From Monoplex corrugatus (Eukaryota; Mollusca; Gastropoda; Littorinimorpha; Ranellidae), in the NCBI GenBank assembly GCA_030674185.1, contig CM060307.1, positions 33,888,696 to 33,952,695 of the forward strand: a stretch of DNA of 64,000 nucleotides. Direction: 5' to 3'. Below the pieces are notes generated by a model that had not been told where the DNA came from, did not search any database, and saw only the letters and a program-made list of their open reading frames with translations. Below are positions 51,650 through 61,649 of this stretch, piece by piece (the stretch's first letter is position 1; every line of letters begins with the position of its first letter). Position numbers and translations under genes: made by a program.

Positions 51650-54130
51650 TTACTGATCATCATGACCTCAATCTTCTTGCTGTTTAGTTCCAACCCCTTA
51701 CCTTTGCTTTCTATTTCTAGTAGGCCTATAGTCACAAGGTTTTGTAAGTCCCTTTCATTTTCTGCAATTAGCACGGTGTAATCTTTGTATCGAATGTTGT
51801 TTATCATTTTTCCTCCAACTTTAATCCAGGGTCTTCTTCTAGGTTTCTCATGATGTTTTCGCTGTAAAGTGAAAACAGATCTGGTGACAAAACACATCCT
51901 TGTCTGACTCCTCTTTTGATATTTTGGAAAGAGCTTATATCGTTTTCTGTTCTCATTGCAGCTGTTTGTTCCCAACACATATTATTTCTGATTATTCGTA
52001 GATCTTTTCCATCAGTATTGAGTCTTTCTAGTTGGTTGATCAATTCTTCATGTCTTCCCGATCGAAAGCCTTGGTATAATCAACAAAGCCTAAATGTAAA
52101 TCTTTATTCAATTCGATTGACCTCTCTATGATAGTTTTTAGGTTGTATATGGCATTAATAGTTCCTTTTCCTTCGACAAATCCACACTGTTCTTCTGCTA
52201 TTTCTCTTTTGATTCTATTCCTTGATTATTCTTAATAGGATTTTCGTTACATGGCTCATCAAGCTGATTGTGCGATGGAGTTTGCATTCTATAGCCCCTG
52301 CCTTCCTTGGAAGTGCTGTGAAAATTGATTTTGACATATCTTAGGGGATTTTTCCAGTGCCATAAATTTCATTTAGGAGGACTGTTATTTTTTCAATACC
52401 AAATTCCTCCAGGGCTTCAATCATCTCTAAAGTAATGTTGCCTGGTCCTGGGGCTTTTCCTGGTTTCATCTTTTTCAGTGCTGCTCTAACTTCATCTTTC
52501 ATTATGGGTGGTCCTTCAACGCTCTTTCTTGTAATGTGTTCTTCGTTTCTGTCATCTTCAAAAAGGTCTTTAATGTAGGCCTACTCTCCCCATCTGTCTA
52601 ATATTTTGTCTTTTTCCATGATAAGCGTACCATCTTTCGATTTAAAGCAACCAGTTGATGTGTATGTATTTTTCATGTGGACAATTTCTTCAGTTCTTCT
52701 GTAGGCTACATACCCTGAGGATCTGTTTTGTGTTGGTCTTCTATTTCATTGCATTTTGTTTTCTGCCAAGCTTCCTTAGCTTCATTGCACCTATTCCTGA
52801 TTTCTTTGTTTATCTTCCTGTACCGGTATATCTCCTTGTTTCTATTTGCCTTTCTCCTATCCTCCATCAAGCCTAGAATTTCCTTTCTCTTTGCCTTCCT
52901 CCGTTCCTCCATCAAGGCTAGAATTTATTCTGTCATCCAGTTCTTTTTTGCTTTTCTATCTACTTGAGGGATTTCTCCACAAGCTTCATTTATCGAATTT
53001 CTCAACTTTGTCCATTGTTCCTCACTGTCACTAACGTCTTCCGGAGCGCTGAATTTGTTTTGAACATGTAGGCCTACGTTAAATTTTTGACGTATCACTT
53101 CATCTGTCTTTAAGGGTCCAGATGTAGTTTGATGTTGCTTTTGGTCTGTTTCCTTTTCCTTAATTTCGGCCTAAATCTTCCCACTACAGGATTGTGGTCA
53201 CTGTTGCAGTCTGTGCCTGTAGTGTTTTTGCTGTCAGTAAAGAATTTCTAAATCTTTTATTGATCAGGATGTAGTCAATCTGATTTTGGTATTATCTCCT
53301 GGACTCATCCAAGTCCATTTTCTTCTGTTAGGCTGCTCAAACCAGGTGTTTCCTACTATGAACTCATTCATCTGTGCCCATTCTACAAGTTTCCCTCCTC
53401 TTTCCTTTTGTGTACCAAGGCCATGATGTCCAACTGTATCCTCCACCCTATCCTTCCCACTTTAGCATTAAAATCTCCCGTTATTATTGTAACTTTTTGT
53501 GATTTACATTGGGCCTTGGCCATCTCTAATACTTCGTAGAAGTTGTCAATTTCTTCTTAAGTACTTGCGGATGTTGGTGCATACACCTGAATGGTGTTCA
53601 TATCAAATGGCCTACCACCCAATTTGACCAGCAAAACTCTGTTGGACACAGCCCAGTACCCCCTAACTGTGATTGATTTGTCCCTGTCCATTATGATGCT
53701 TACTCCTTTTTCATGTGAGCTTCCATCAGAATATATTACTGTATGCTCTCCTGATGTTATCATACCTGCCCCCTTCCATCTTACTTCCCCTAGTCCTAAA
53801 GTACTAATGTTAAGCATTTCCATTTCCATTTTGATATGTCTAATTTACCTTTTTGCAACAATGTTCTAACGTTTCATGTTCCGATTTTTTTAAGGTTGAA
53901 CGCAGTAGCTTGCTGACGGTCTGGTGTCACTTGCGCAGCATGACGGTCCCTACCGGACGAAGGTGCTCCATAGGAGCCCCTATTTATGTCGTTACACTTG
54001 TTTTCCTTGTTTTGTCTGGCCATGATCTTGGGAAAATACGATGGTGGTTTTCCGTTGCCTTCCATCGGTTTGTTTGCTGTCTCTCTGCTAGCCTTTGTCA
54101 CGACAACCTACAAGGGAGCAGGGTGATTTT
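51650..54130 (-). mobile_element. RTE-like LINE (endonuclease + RT), U2
   Basis: Same architecture as U1. Motif C is damaged: TACAAAGATTAC (YKDY) at 51778-51789, so a catalytic Asp is lost. A 12-bp-scale deletion near 52220 removes KTRNR-type codons present in U1 and U3. Confidence 0.85.
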
Positions 54131-54374
54131 TTTTCAGGGTTTACTCCCTTAGCCGTATTCTCTCCCGAGATGTCCGCAAGGCAGTGGAGCTATTTACCCA
54201 TAGCTGGGGGTCTGGTTCGTGGGCACCAGGGCATACCCACAAGCCAGTGGGCCTGTGTGCCGCACGTCTGGGGCCAGACCTCCTTTGAGTCCCTCGAGAA
54301 TTAAAAAAGATGGGCATTTAGACACTTAAATCTGTTGACGTGGGAAGGTGGCTCCACCCTTTACCCCTGAGACA

Positions 54375-54450
54375 GGAGGTAGCTTACCCAGGCAGGATCG
54401 AACCCAGACCTTCAATTTGGAAGTGTGATGTCTTTCACACTTCTACCGCG
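54375..54450 (-). repeat. tRNA-like Pol III boxes 5' of the RTE, U2
   Basis: Counterpart of 45570-45645, with the B box changed to GGGTTCGATCCTGCC context and the upstream box kept. Confidence 0.45.
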
Positions 54451-55203
54451 CCTATCGATTTCAATGTCTTGTTAAATACCATTATTAACATTTTTAGCCA
54501 CATAGTGGCAACAACAATGATCTTTTCTTGTCGTGTTTCGGCGGATCGATAGCAATTACGGGACTGCCACGGTGACCTAAGCTCATTGCCGAAGGTTCGA
54601 TTGGTGGTCATTGTTGAAGGTTCCTTTGGTGGTGACCGGTTCCGTTAACAACATACCTCCCCTGACCTCCCCCCCCCCCCCACACACACCCAATACTGAC
54701 ATATTTGAACTGGAAACCTACCCGACCGCCCACAGTGCTTTGTAGGCCTTGTTGAAAATAGCCAAAGGTGGTTGACCCTGCTGTATACCAGCGTAGTAGT
54801 GTCCAGCAGTTGAAGTAAACAGATTTGTAGCAGACTTGGATTGCCTACGTTTGACCAGAGGAACAGTGTAAGAAGACTTGGTGTAAAATTTTACATGTGT
54901 ATGTCTTGGGAAGGTTGTTTTTTGTGATATCAAGACTGGACCTAAAAGCAAAGCACTGCAGTTCCTTGCTTCCGCTAACACAGCTGTCGCTGATCTCCAG
55001 AATACATGTAATGTATAGAAATCATATCGCTCTATTTTTTTTGTCCAGGAAGAGAGACAACTGTTAAGCTGAGGATCAATTCCGCTTACAGCACTACATA
55101 GGACGTACACTTTGTGTTTACTCATTGCTGACAACCTTCACTGAGGTAATGATTTAATTTAACTGATGATTGAAGCTCGTGTGTTGGATAGTGGTGGTGT
55201 GTT

Positions 55204-55204
<1 letters not shown>

Positions 55205-55271
<67 letters not shown>

Positions 55272-55376
55272 TGTCTCTCTGTATCTGTTTCTGTCTGTCT
55301 GTCTGTGTCTCTGTCCCTCTGTCTCTGTTTCTGTCTGTCTCTGTTTCTCTCTCTGTCTCCCTTTCTCTCTCTTCGG
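55205..55376. repeat. (CT)n/(TCTG)n microsatellite, U2
   Basis: About 30 CT units then TCTG-type repeats, longer than in U1. Confidence 0.93.
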
Positions 55377-55459
55377 TCCTCTGAAAACCACTTGCACGTT
55401 TGACTCAAACATAGAACTAAGGATTCTAACTTAAAATGAGACCAGTATGACAAAAGGAT

Positions 55460-55722
55460 ATTCTTTAATATTACTATTATCATTCTTATTACCACAACTG
55501 ATGTTACAATTATCATCATCATCATCCATTTATCATCATCATCATCATCATTATTATTATTATTGTTACATGTTATTATTAATACTATTGTCGTTGTTGT
55601 TATTATTAATGTTGTTGTTATTGTCATAACCGTCATCGTGGTTGTCATTGTTATTACTATATTGTCTATTGCCATTATTATCAATATCTTTGTCTTTACT
55701 ATTGCCATTATTATCATTATCT
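55460..55722. repeat. Imperfect trinucleotide tract, U2
   Basis: Counterpart of 46620-46882, with a longer (ATC)n at 55514-55550. Confidence 0.8.
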
Positions 55723-55724
55723 TT

Positions 55725-56045
55725 GTAGGCCTCTGTCCTCAGCCACCATGCAAGTCCGTCCAATATTTTCTCCCTGGGTCTACCTGGTGTTCTCTTTCCC
55801 TCCATCGGTCCTTTTGTGATCAGGTGCTCTAATTCCCCTTTCCTCATAAAATGGCCTCTGAAGGTTGCTTGTCTTTGTCTAATCTTCTTTACCAATGATC
55901 TTCTTGTGTCTGCCTCCACCAAGACTGTCTCGTTTGTTTTCTTTGCTGTCCATGGAACTCCAATATTCTCCTTCGCGACATAAAGGCCACGGTCCACGCC
56001 TCACAACAGTATAGCAGTATCGGTTCTATACATAACATTCAAGAA
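55725..56045 (-). pseudogene. Second RTE C-terminal fragment, U2
   Basis: Counterpart of 46885-47215 (KKIRQRQATFRGHFMRKG, GRPREKILDGLAWW). It lacks 2 bp within CTCTCAATATT, so the frame differs upstream. Confidence 0.8.
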
Positions 56046-56147
56046 TTATCTTCGTGATGTTAGTTGATAGGCATTTGTTGGTGTGATGGATTTAAAAAAT
56101 ATATAGGCTACATGGCTTATGTCACTCTCTCATCTCGTAAATGAAAC

Positions 56148-56407
56148 TTTTCTCTCTCTCTCTCTCTCTCCCCACCTCTTCTCTCTCTCTCTCCCTCCCC
56201 GTCTCTCCTCCCTCCTCGTTCTCACTCTCACCCTCTCTCTCTCTTTCTCTATCTCCCACCCCCTTCAACTCTGTCTCTCTTCCCCTCCCCCTTCTCTCTC
56301 TTCTCCCTTCCCCTCTCGTTCTCCCCTTTCTTCCTTTCCCTGCCCCTCTCTTTCATATCCCTTCCCTCTCTCTCTCTCCCCTCCCCCATCTCTCTCTCTC
56401 TCTCTCG
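56148..56407. repeat. CT/CCCT-rich tract before the U3 gene
   Basis: Pyrimidine tract with several C-runs, ending about 36 bp before TTCCAG. Confidence 0.93.
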
Positions 56408-56465
56408 GTATGTGTATATGTGTATGTATGTGTGTGTTCCAGGATTCACTTAGTTCCTTGTTGAC

Positions 56466-57125
56466 ATGGAATTGTTTTTGGAAAATGAAATTCATTACCT
56501 GGAGGAAGAATTCGATTTCAGGATCAGCATTCGATCCATGCTGCGAAACGAAGAATACAACGACGCTGTCATCTTTACGCAAGAAACCACAATGCACAAA
56601 AAGACTCGCTGGGAGTTTCTGCTCACGTCCTTGGTAGGTGATTTTTGCGGAAAAGGACTAAATACGTCGGCGCAGGAGGATTTCTTGGCTACGCTGGTCA
56701 GAATGATGTATCCAAGAGCTTCTAGCCACTGTGCACACCTTATCTTCCGACTATTTGCCACAGCCGTCACCAATAACAAGCTGGAACAGGCCAGACTTCT
56801 GTACGAGACTGGTGCCATCAGCAGCAGTCATCTGGCCGAGCTACCTAACCAAGACAAAATCCAAGGGATGCTGAATGGAGACGAGAACAGTCCTATGGCA
56901 ACATTTCTTTGCTCGGTGGTAAGGCAGCCTCGCAGTTTGCGGTCTGAAGCTTCGATTAAAGTGTCCACACTTCTGGGAGATGATATTCAGAGCAGAGAGG
57001 ACAGCGCTAAGAGTCTAGGACTTCCTGACGCTGCTTACGATGAAGTTGTGTTCAACAGAGCAATCTTTAATTATCAGATTGCGGTCCGTATGAAACGGAT
57101 AAATGATGAAGAGAATCGACGTTAA
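56466..57125 (+). CDS. 219-aa protein, ankyrin-like with SOCS/BC-box-like C-terminus (U3 copy)
   Basis: Full-length and colinear with the U1 protein, with the same acceptor-like TTCCAG, upstream in-frame TAG and ATG context. It differs from U1 at 15 nucleotides, 14 of them changing the amino acid (A8E, V9I, D58G, E64G, V90A, K110R, N120S, R149C, A171E, R184Q, S201F, D202N, T205I and L209M). The BC-box anchor residues S167, L168, A172 and V176 are kept. Function is inferred only from these weak similarities. Confidence 0.6.
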   Translation: MELFLENEIHYLEEEFDFRISIRSMLRNEEYNDAVIFTQETTMHKKTRWEFLLTSLVGDFCGKGLNTSAQEDFLATLVRMMYPRASSHCAHLIFRLFATAVTNNKLEQARLLYETGAISSSHLAELPNQDKIQGMLNGDENSPMATFLCSVVRQPRSLRSEASIKVSTLLGDDIQSREDSAKSLGLPDAAYDEVVFNRAIFNYQIAVRMKRINDEENRR

Positions 57126-57346
57126 AGCCTAAAACATTGTCCTCTGACGCTCAAGGAATATGCATGATAAACTGCCGTACTCTTTGGCTGTGAAGGATCA
57201 TTGGGAACATTGGGATAAGCACTGCAAGGTCTATATTGCAGTTTTATGTAGGCCTATTATATTACCAACGCAGTTTTATTTCCATGTATTGAAGGAAGAA
57301 TCTTTTTAAATTTGATTTTTGGCTTTTTTATAAATTGGAGGCGTTG

Positions 57347-58071
57347 AATTAAGCAGAAAGGTTGTAGTTTCTGTTTATGTAGTGGCTTAATATGTCTTTG
57401 TGAATTTGCTTTGGTGTTCGTAGTGGTATGTGGGTAAGTTGTATAATTCAGCAGAAAGGTTGTATTTTCTGTTTATGTAGTGGCTTAATATGTCTTTGTG
57501 AATTTGCTTTGGTGTTCGTAGTGGTATGTGGGTAAGTTGTATAATGAAGCAGAAAGGTTGTAGTTTCTGTTTATGTAGTGGCTTAATATGTCTTTGTGAG
57601 TTTGTTTTGGTGTTAGTAGTGGTATGTGGGTAAGTTGTATAATGAAGCAGAAAGGTTGTAGTTTCTGTTTATGTAGTGGTTTAATATGTCTTTGTGAGTT
57701 TGCTTTGGTGTTCGTAGTGGTATGTGGGTAAGTTGTATAATTAAGCAGAAAGGTTGTAGTTTCTGTTTATATAGTGGTTTAACCCTTTGACTCCTGCACC
57801 CTATAGATCTACCAATTGCAACAACTTAACCCTCCTGCAGGAAGCTGGTGGATAGGGTAAGGGAATCAAAAGTTAATTTTTTGTTTTGCCAGCATGGTTG
57901 GCAATGCAGGCTACTGGTGGACAGGGTATGGGAGTCAAAGGGTTAATTTTTTGCTTTGCCAGCATGGTTGGCAATGCAGGATATTGGTAGACAGGGTGTG
58001 GGAGTCAAAGGATTAATATGTCTTTGAGAGTTTGCTTTGGTGTTCGTAGTGGTATGCAGGTAAGTTGTATT
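57347..58071. repeat. 98-bp minisatellite, U3
   Basis: About five monomers like those in U2. The last is split by a TTAA MITE (57779-58016) at the same TTTAATATG position as in U2, so that insertion predates the U2/U3 split. Confidence 0.93.
57779..58016. mobile_element. Palindromic TTAA MITE in the 98-bp repeat, U3 (copy 11)
   Basis: Orthologous to 49076-49314, with the same doubled right arm. It reads TTTAACCCTTTGACTCCTGC to GGAGTCAAAGGATTAA. Confidence 0.9.
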
Positions 58072-58072
58072 C

Positions 58073-58804
58073 AATGATGACAAAACTGAAGCATTATTTC
58101 TTCATTCATCATCAAAACATCCTTCTCATCAGCAGCCTAAGTCCATATCAGTTTGTGGCAATGATGTCACCTTTTCTCCATCTGCTCGTAATCTTGGCTT
58201 TCAAATGACAGAGAACATGAGTGTCGACTTACACATTAAACATGTGTGCCGTTCAGCCTATCTTGAACTACGTCGCATTAGTTCAATTCGTCATCTCACC
58301 TCAGCTAATACCAAAAAAACTCTGGTATCTGCCCTTGTCTTGTCAAAATTAGATTACTGTAATTCAATTCTATCAGGCTGCTCCAAACATTATCTTGATA
58401 AGCTTCAGAAAGTTCAGAATTCTGCTGCAAGAATGGTACTGAAGGCATCCAAATATGATCATGTACAACCTCTCCTCAAAAATCGGCATTGGCTTCCTAT
58501 CCAAGCAAGGATTGATTACAAACTTTCAACTCTCTGCCATTCCTTTTTCTCTGGAACTGCACCTCTCTACCTCTCAAACCTTCTCTCTGTATACACACCA
58601 TCACGTCAACTTCGTTCCTCTTCTGATTCAAAAATACTTAACGTTCCTCATGTCAGAACTGCTACCTTTGGACAACGTTCTTTCTCCTTTGCAGCCCCCA
58701 AAACATGGAATTCCCTTCCACGTGAAATTAGAGAAATCTCATCAACTCCGTCTTTCAAAAAAGCTCTGAAAACTCACCTTTTCAAGAAATACTATAACCT
58801 TTAA
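58073..58804 (+). CDS. LINE reverse transcriptase C-terminal fragment
   Basis: Open from the truncation point for 243 codons: NDDKTEALFLHSS, RNLGFQMTENMSVDLHIKH, LVSALVLSKLDYCNSILSG, LQKVQNSAARMVLKASKYD, NRHWLPIQARIDYKLSTLC, YTPSRQLRSSSDSK and FAAPKTWNSLPREIREIS. This is the conserved post-palm tail of CR1-group LINEs. RT catalytic motifs are upstream of the truncation and absent. No stops or frameshifts, fitting a recent insertion. Confidence 0.85.
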   Translation, partial: NDDKTEALFLHSSSKHPSHQQPKSISVCGNDVTFSPSARNLGFQMTENMSVDLHIKHVCRSAYLELRRISSIRHLTSANTKKTLVSALVLSKLDYCNSILSGCSKHYLDKLQKVQNSAARMVLKASKYDHVQPLLKNRHWLPIQARIDYKLSTLCHSFFSGTAPLYLSNLLSVYTPSRQLRSSSDSKILNVPHVRTATFGQRSFSFAAPKTWNSLPREIREISSTPSFKKALKTHLFKKYYNL

Positions 58805-59004
58805 ATTCTTCTGGCCTACCCTTTAATGTCTAGCTTATTTGGCTGTCTCGTGTGCTGCTTCGTGTTGTTTATTAAGTGACATGTTATTTAGTAATGATTG
58901 TATAATTAATCTCTTGTGTATGTATATCTGTGTTCAGGTTTGTATGTGTGTATGTGAGTGAGTGAGTGATTGAATCAGTGCGTGTGTATGTGTGTCTGTG
59001 TCTA

Positions 59005-59011
59005 TGCGCGC

Positions 59012-59069
<58 letters not shown>

Positions 59070-59085
59070 GTGTGTGTGTGTATCC
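59005..59085. repeat. (CG)n followed by (GT)n
   Basis: About ten CG units (59007-59026) and then GT units, alternating purine-pyrimidine throughout. Such sequence readily adopts Z-DNA. It lies in the 3' UTR of the U3-specific LINE. Confidence 0.93.
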
Positions 59086-59480
59086 TTTATCCTTAACTTA
59101 ATGTTGCTTAGGTTTTTTATAACAAGTTACCAATGTGTTATCTATCACTATTTTTAATTTTGACTTGATTTGTACATCACTGTTGCTTGTCTATCATGGA
59201 TTGCTGCTTATGATAACGTCTGTTAAGTGCACAGAGCTCTGGCATCTTGTTGGAGGAGTGCGCTATACAAATGCTTCATTATTATTATTATTATTATTAT
59301 TCTGACGAGCAAGCTGTTCTGTTTCAATGTTTCATATGATTTTACAAGCAAAAATATTTCATACATATTTTTACATCAATGAAATTTTTGTTTTGTCCTT
59401 CATTTGTATGTTTACTGTGTGAGTTACGTATGGCTGAAAATGTTTCTATACCTTTTCCTTAGTGGCAATGGCCCAAAATG

Positions 59481-59486
59481 AATAAA
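59481..59486 (+). terminator. AATAAA polyadenylation signal, candidate for the U3 gene
   Basis: Counterpart of 49548-49553. In U3 the LINE now lies between the stop codon and this signal, which would lengthen any transcript by 1.2 kb. Confidence 0.3.
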
Positions 59487-59523
59487 TCATCTGAAGTTTT
59501 AAAACTGAAGTCTAAACAAGCTT

Positions 59524-59526
<3 letters not shown>

Positions 59527-59555
<29 letters not shown>

Positions 59556-59677
59556 GGGTGTGTGTTGTGTGTGGGGTGTGTGTGTGTGTGTGGTGTGTGT
59601 TTTCGTTTTCGTTCCTTTGATTTAACGTCTTTTCACTATAAGTGATATTAGGCGGATGTGTGTGTGTGTGTGTTGTG

Positions 59678-59727
<50 letters not shown>
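59527..59727. repeat. (GT)n tracts, U3
   Basis: Two GT/GGGTGT tracts separated by about 50 bp, longer than in U2. Confidence 0.93.
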
Positions 59728-59728
<1 letters not shown>

Positions 59729-59818
59729 GTGGCAACATCAGCAAACCCAGCCAAAGAAGATATTTTCACCATCACCTTTACAACTGCCATAACCGCAGAC
59801 ACCAGAACAACATGAAAT

Positions 59819-59991
59819 TTAACCCTTTTACTCCTGCACCCTGTCCACCAGCATTGTCGACCATGTTAGCAAAGTAAAAACTTAACCCTTTGACTCCCTC
59901 ACCCTATCTAGGAAGCTGTGGATGGGGTGAGCGAGTCAAAAGGGTTAAGTTTTTGCAGCTGATGGATAGGGTGCTGGAGTCAAAGGGTTAA
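59819..59991. mobile_element. Palindromic TTAA MITE, U3 (copy 12)
   Basis: Orthologous to 49805-49983, with a short deletion (CACCAGCATTGTCGACC) in the left arm. Confidence 0.85.
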
Positions 59992-60065
59992 ACTCTGTGC
60001 TAATGTCTCCCAGTCACCTCAGCGCAAGTGCAAAATGACACAGCACGTTATGCTCGCTCGGTGAC

Positions 60066-60707
60066 CATGATCATCATCATCATCATCATCATCAGGTGCC
60101 TTGCCGTATGGTGTTGGCGATCATGGCCTTCCATCTGTCTCTATCTCTTGTTGCCTCAAGCATATCTTCCACCTTCTTTGTGTTCAGCCACTCTGCAAGT
60201 CCATCTAATATCTTCTCCTTAGGTCTACCTGGTGCTCTCTTTCCCTCCAGATTTCCCGTTTTGACCAGGTACTCCAATTCCCCTTTCCTAATAAAATGGC
60301 CTATAAATGTTGCCTGTCTTTTCCTAATCTTCCTTATGAATGATCTTCTTGTGTCTGCCCCCATCAAGACTGTCTCGTTTGTTTTCTTTGCTGTCCATGG
60401 AACTCTCAACATTCTTCTTAGAAACCACATGTCGGCTTCCTCAATCTTGTACTGGCTTTGCTTGTTGACTGTCCACGCCTCACAACCGTATAACAGTATT
60501 GGTTCTCTATAACATTCAAGAACTCTCTTCCTGATGTTAATTGATAGGCATTTGTTGGTAAGAATGATTTTCATCCTCTTGAATGCTGTTTTGGCTTGGC
60601 CGATTCTGTTGGCTATTTCTGATGTGCATCTGCTGTCTGGTGAAATGGTCGTTCCCAGGTATTTAAACTGGGACCATGATAGAAGAGCGTTTCTATCAGA
60701 AAGCATG
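60066..60707 (-). pseudogene. RTE C-terminal region, U3
   Basis: The best-preserved copy: one minus-strand frame open for 204 codons from LSDRNALLSWSQFKYLG to MIANTIRQGT and a stop, ending in (ATG/CAT)n at 60068-60095. It includes EPILLYGCEAWTVNKQ and RKRQATFIGHF. Confidence 0.85.
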
Positions 60708-61649
60708 AATACACGTATACATACACTGCTGGATCAGCCACCAATGCTGTACGGTAACCAACAGAGGATCTGGTATCTTCCCAGAGACTCAACCACAGCT
60801 GCTGATGTTCCTACGGGCATACACTTAAACAACTACCAAGCAGAAACAGTGGCAGTCATACCAGCAGTCTGTATGATTCATAGTATAGGTGACACATTCC
60901 ATCAAATGGTCTTCCTTTCAGTTGCCTTCTGTTCTCCAGGCCCCAGAAAATGACCAGCTTCCCCACCTGACACGGCCTCCCAAAGAGTCAGAGGAATCAG
61001 AAAAGTGGTCCTCCAGTGGATCCCTGTTTTACTGTGGGATACCAGGAAAAGACATGCCAGATGAGCCCACAAAAAGACGATCCCTGGAAGGCCAACCAGA
61101 CAATAGTGTCAGCTACAACAAGAAAAGGAGCATCATGAGACTAACTCCTTTAACCCTTTGACTCCCGCACCCTGTCCACCAGCATCCTGCATTGTCAACC
61201 ATATAGCAAAGCAAAAACTTAACCTTTGACTCCCTCACCCTATCCACCAGCTTCCTTCCCTGCAGGAGGCTGGTATTAGGGTGAGGGAGTCAAAGGGTTA
61301 ACTTTTTGCAGTTGTTGGATAGGGTGTGGGAGTCAAAAAGTTAAGCCACACAGAAAAAGGAATGACTATATTTTGTCCAGAGAGCAGCAATTGGTCCTGA
61401 CGAGGTTCCATACTGGCCACAACAAGCTCATCGCACACAAGAACTGCAAGTTCAAACCGACACCTTCAGTAATTTGCACCTGCGGTCAATAAGACCAGAC
61501 GGCTGAAAACATTGCAACAATGTGCCTCTGTCAAGTGCAGCAACTGGAGACATAACAGACAGCAACTCCTTTGACCACTAAGCTCCATGGTAGCCGGCAG
61601 GAGCTAGAAAAAAAGCCACATTCGTCGCTATGCCGAGATTTCATGTATT
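60708..61649 (+). pseudogene. LINE RNase H fragment inserted in the RTE, U3
   Basis: Same as 41869-42815. CGIPGKDMPDEPTKRRSLEG is open here (61030-61090), and the catalytic Asp of the first motif is again Ala (TAGSATNAV). Confidence 0.75.
61150..61344. mobile_element. Palindromic TTAA MITE in the RNase H fragment, U3 (copy 13)
   Basis: Orthologous to copies 7 and 10. TTAA flanks, TTAACCCTTTGACTCCCGCA to GGAGTCAAAAAGTTAA. Confidence 0.9.

Larger units (their letters stand above)
47269..56103. repeat. Segmental duplication unit U2
   Basis: Second direct tandem unit, about 8.8 kb, and the only one complete within the window. Both its edges carry TAGGCTACATGGCTTATGTC. It contains the altered gene copy, seven 98-bp repeats, two MITEs in the gene-to-RTE flank and the nested RTE/RNase H/MITE stack. 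Confidence 0.9.
58072..59300 (+). mobile_element. 5'-truncated CR1-like LINE, U3-specific insertion
   Basis: Comparison with U2 (AAGTTGTATTCTGACGAGCA at 49357-49376) shows a clean insertion after GTTGTATTC. It carries an open coding fragment, then a 3' UTR with CG/GT repeats, and ends in (ATT)n. The duplication at the ends is short (about ATTC) and blurred by the ATT tail. Absent from U2, so younger than the segmental duplication. Confidence 0.9.
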
